Positions 6,562 to 8,490 of a stretch of DNA of 8,490 nt are shown piece after piece. Below the pieces are notes generated by a model that saw nothing but the letters and a program-made list of their open reading frames with translations, was not told the origin of the DNA and ran no database searches. How positions within the stretch are numbered: the stretch's first letter is position 1; every line of letters starts with the position of its first letter. Position numbers and translations under genes: made by a program. This stretch comes from Burkholderiales bacterium. Its GTDB lineage: Bacteria > Pseudomonadota > Gammaproteobacteria > Burkholderiales > Burkholderiaceae. Where the stretch lies: the NCBI GenBank assembly GCA_947372535.1, contig CANBUA010000214.1:1-8490 (forward strand). Direction: 5' to 3'.

Positions 6562-6682
6562 TAAGATCTACGATAGCAGGATTTATGAAGTTTGATGCAC
6601 CCTCACGTTCATAAAGAATTAAATAGCAGGATTAAACGATTTGATGGCGACTCATTCATTAAAAAGATGCTTTGATAGGAAT
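6562..6682 (-). promoter_or_regulatory. hipBA promoter and operator region with tandem repeats
   Basis: This AT-rich stretch lies between hipB and the stop of the next upstream gene, and must hold the hipBA promoter. ATAGCAGGATT occurs at 6573-6583 and again at 6623-6633, exactly 50 bases apart. Each copy is followed 6-7 bases later by TTTGATG (6591-6597 and 6640-6646), so two imperfect repeats of about 25 bases are present. Between them is an inverted repeat, TTTATGAA at 6582-6589 and TTCATAAA at 6608-6615. On the hipB sense strand the motif reads AATCCTGCTAT, and the TCC/GGA element recalls the TATCC(N8)GGATA operators of E. coli HipB. The 50-base spacing is close to five helical turns, suiting cooperative binding on one DNA face. 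No -35/-10 pair could be fixed with confidence. The repeats are seen; the operator role is inferred. Confidence 0.6.
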
Positions 6683-7552
6683 TTACATCAACAGCACGAG
6701 ATGAGGAATCGCCTTGGCATCACACCAGAGGACCGCGTTCTGATGACAACGAAGACCAAGTCGCTTGCTCGCGTCCAGCGGCAGATTGAGTGCCAAGACG
6801 CTGGGCTCGCCTGGCCAACGCCCAGAGGGGTGACGCCCCTCGCCATGGAGGTAGACCACTTGGTGCTCATCCAGCGTCTTGAGCAGCGATTGCTGAAGAG
6901 TTTCGTTGTCTTGCTCCTCATGTGCGGCGCTGTAGGGGTTGTAGGCTGTCAAGAATGCGGCGCATTGCATGCCGCGATCCAGGTATAGCTTTGCCAATGG
7001 CGCGCACACTTGTCCGACGCGCATCGTGAAGGCTTGGATGCTGGCGTCGCCCGCAGGCACAACCACGTTGTATTCGGTCTCCAAATATGCGTTTACCAGG
7101 TCTGATTTGAGCGCCGTGGGTCGGTCGGAAAGAACGAAAGGTGAAGTGGCAGGCATCGCGTTTGATTTGATTGGAACTGGTTTGTGATTCAGGTTGAAGA
7201 AGGGCGGCATGCCTGGCCATCCAATGGCCGTCTCTTGCTTGGCATCTTCGCGACGGATCAAGTCTCTGGCCGACTGAAGTTGCCGAATCACTGGTTCGGG
7301 GTCATCGGTGAAATAAGCCGAAAGGTGGGTGATGAACTCATCAACCTCCTCGACATCAATCAGTACGGCCGAGCTGCCGCCTGGCCAGTTTCCTTTGGTA
7401 AAGGTCAAAGCACCCGCCGGCGTATTGAGCGTGACGGAGGTCTGGCTGACATCAACGATGGGCCAGCGGATGTCCAGGGTGACGGACTCACCCGTGATGG
7501 ACAGCATGTAATCCCACCCGTCCCAGGGTGACGAGTTTGGCTTCTTGGTCAT
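6683..7552 (-). CDS. DUF3293 domain protein with an unrecognised N-terminal half
   Basis: The 289-residue product is cytosolic, with no signal peptide or membrane segment. Residues about 150-289 match what I know of DUF3293 (PF11697): LVNAYLETEYNVVV, FTMRVGQV, AAFLTAYNPYS (198-208), the DNETLQQSLLKTL helix, GEGRHPSGRWPGEPSVLAL (237-255), then RLGLRCHQNAVLW and a hydrophobic end PHLVLLM. DUF3293 proteins are usually short stand-alone proteins with no assigned function. Here the domain is the C-terminal half. The first 135 residues (acidic segment LIDVEEVDEFITHLSAYF near 64-81) are unrecognised. ATG 7552 overlaps the stop of the upstream gene as ATGA, so the two are coupled and probably act together. 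It ends 121 bases before hipB on the same strand; readthrough into hipBA is possible because no terminator is visible. Confidence 0.82.
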   Translation of the reverse strand: MTKKPNSSPWDGWDYMLSITGESVTLDIRWPIVDVSQTSVTLNTPAGALTFTKGNWPGGSSAVLIDVEEVDEFITHLSAYFTDDPEPVIRQLQSARDLIRREDAKQETAIGWPGMPPFFNLNHKPVPIKSNAMPATSPFVLSDRPTALKSDLVNAYLETEYNVVVPAGDASIQAFTMRVGQVCAPLAKLYLDRGMQCAAFLTAYNPYSAAHEEQDNETLQQSLLKTLDEHQVVYLHGEGRHPSGRWPGEPSVLALNLPLDASKRLGLRCHQNAVLWCDAKAIPHLVLLM

Positions 7553-8442
7553 TGGCCACCCCTGTTGATGACGTCCAGAGAATCGATGATTGCCTCGATC
7601 ACGCCAGCGGGTGCTGGGCGGCCTTCAAAATCTTTGGCCGGGCGGATGCGCGCCAAAACCGATTGGCCAGATTCCGGCGGTTCTTCCGCGAGGTGCAGCC
7701 GCCAGTTGCCGTCGCCAAGGTGTGTGCCGACCAGGATGTGGTCGCTTTTTGAGGGCTGGGACAATTCGAATTCGGAAGCCCCTTGCACCCACGATGACGG
7801 TTTCAACGGGGAAAGGAGCCAGCCCTTGGCGCGCACGCGCTGGTGAGCTTTGGACGTCGCCTCGTTGGAATTCAGTTGAAAGCGATTCAGCCACTCAGCA
7901 GGGGTGCGCGGCAATGCTTCTTTTGGGACCTGGATCACCAATTGCCGACGGCGGAACTCAAATGGCAGTGGGACTGACGTTCCTGATTTGACCCATTTGT
8001 TCGAGCCGTTCAAAACCCACTCGTTCACGTAACGCTGATCGAGCATGCGACGCAGGTGGTTGCCCGTGGCGCCAGCGATACAGACCCAGGCTGTGAAGCG
8101 CCATGGCGAATTCAGCGCAGCCAGCACCATCTGATCGGCTTCTCGTTCACTCTTCGGTGACTTCTCGACCTCGACAGAATAGAAAACGTCGTTGTGGCCA
8201 AGGACAAGGTCGACGATTTTGACGGGCTGTTCAGCCGTCTGGCTGCGGCGAATGGTGTAGTCCGTGTCGATCAACTCGCCGCCCCCATGAATCCAGTGAG
8301 CGGCAATTTCGGAGCACAACAGGTCATGTTCGGCTTGGGGCAGGCCAGAAACTCGGGGCCCTGTGTCGTACCGATACTCCACAAAATCTTCGGACAACCG
8401 CTCGGCTTTGAGTACGCCAAAGGGCCCGAGCTTGTAGACCAC
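7549..8442 (-). CDS. Unrecognised protein with possible PD-(D/E)XK nuclease-like core (5' end uncertain)
   Basis: The 297-residue product is called from GTG 8442, which has only a distant AAGG. The frame stays open for 16 more codons to the right edge, so the gene may start outside the window. I do not recognise the family. Residues about 36-105 look like a restriction-endonuclease-like core: a helix with EHDLLCSEIAAHW, the strand PVKIVDLVL with Asp78, then VFYSVEVEKS with Glu91, Glu93 and Lys94. A helix with KSEREADQMVLAAL follows, and then the strand FTAWVCIA. That D...ExEK spacing resembles PD-(D/E)XK enzymes, though the usual single ExK is replaced by EVEK. A nucleic-acid-binding protein of a plasmid or island replication/relaxation type is an alternative. 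The C-terminal 130 residues are basic and unassigned. It is translationally coupled to the DUF3293 gene. Confidence 0.75.
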   Translation of the reverse strand: MVYKLGPFGVLKAERLSEDFVEYRYDTGPRVSGLPQAEHDLLCSEIAAHWIHGGGELIDTDYTIRRSQTAEQPVKIVDLVLGHNDVFYSVEVEKSPKSEREADQMVLAALNSPWRFTAWVCIAGATGNHLRRMLDQRYVNEWVLNGSNKWVKSGTSVPLPFEFRRRQLVIQVPKEALPRTPAEWLNRFQLNSNEATSKAHQRVRAKGWLLSPLKPSSWVQGASEFELSQPSKSDHILVGTHLGDGNWRLHLAEEPPESGQSVLARIRPAKDFEGRPAPAGVIEAIIDSLDVINRGGQ

Positions 8443-8490
8443 ACCGCGTGGAGCCTTACTGCAAAAATCAACCTGGCATTCTTGAAGGAC

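Noticed and set aside
6641..6988. Plus-strand open frame starting in the hipB upstream region
   Set aside because: It runs antisense through the conserved DUF3293 domain. It has no ribosome site and no recognisable domain.
1..8490. Searched by eye for CRISPR arrays, tRNA genes, transposases and attachment-site repeats
   Set aside because: No regularly spaced repeats, cloverleaf-like sequence, transposase or integrase motif, or long flanking direct repeat was found.

Overview
The window looks like chromosomal accessory DNA of a GC-rich beta-proteobacterium, most likely Burkholderiales. This rests on high-GC codon choice, a VgrG of the type found in that order, and Burkholderiales-like small neighbours. 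It was judged by eye, without any search. No rRNA, tRNA, CRISPR array, transposase or insertion sequence was seen.

Positions 1-2433 (minus strand) hold most of a type VI secretion (T6SS) spike gene, vgrG, with an intact start and a C-terminus cut by the window edge. A 390-base gap (2434-2825) contains two small palindromes and a short coding fossil of a gene that is intact further right. Divergent from vgrG, on the plus strand, is a run of four small genes. The first encodes an unrecognised exported protein, coupled by an ATGA overlap to a second gene for a cysteine-rich periplasmic protein. Third is an unrecognised cytosolic protein, the intact relative of the fossil. Fourth is a Cdd1-type helix-hairpin-helix protein. 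The first three look like T6SS immunity or cargo-associated genes, but no toxin partner is visible, so they may be orphan immunity genes left by cargo exchange. That is inference.

Positions 4901-6561 (minus strand) carry a complete hipBA toxin-antitoxin pair: a HipA serine/threonine kinase and an Xre-type HipB repressor, joined by a 4-base overlap. The AT-rich region upstream of hipB holds two imperfect direct repeats 50 bases apart and an inverted repeat, good candidates for HipB operators. Further right, still on the minus strand, are two more overlapping genes. One has a possible PD-(D/E)XK nuclease-like signature. The other carries a DUF3293 domain behind an unrecognised N-terminal half. 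Together with hipBA they suggest a stress or defence cargo block beside the T6SS locus. The upstream gene may begin outside the window.

Overall the window reads as a shuffled accessory locus: T6SS spike, immunity-like genes, toxin-antitoxin module, and an uncharacterised two-gene module.
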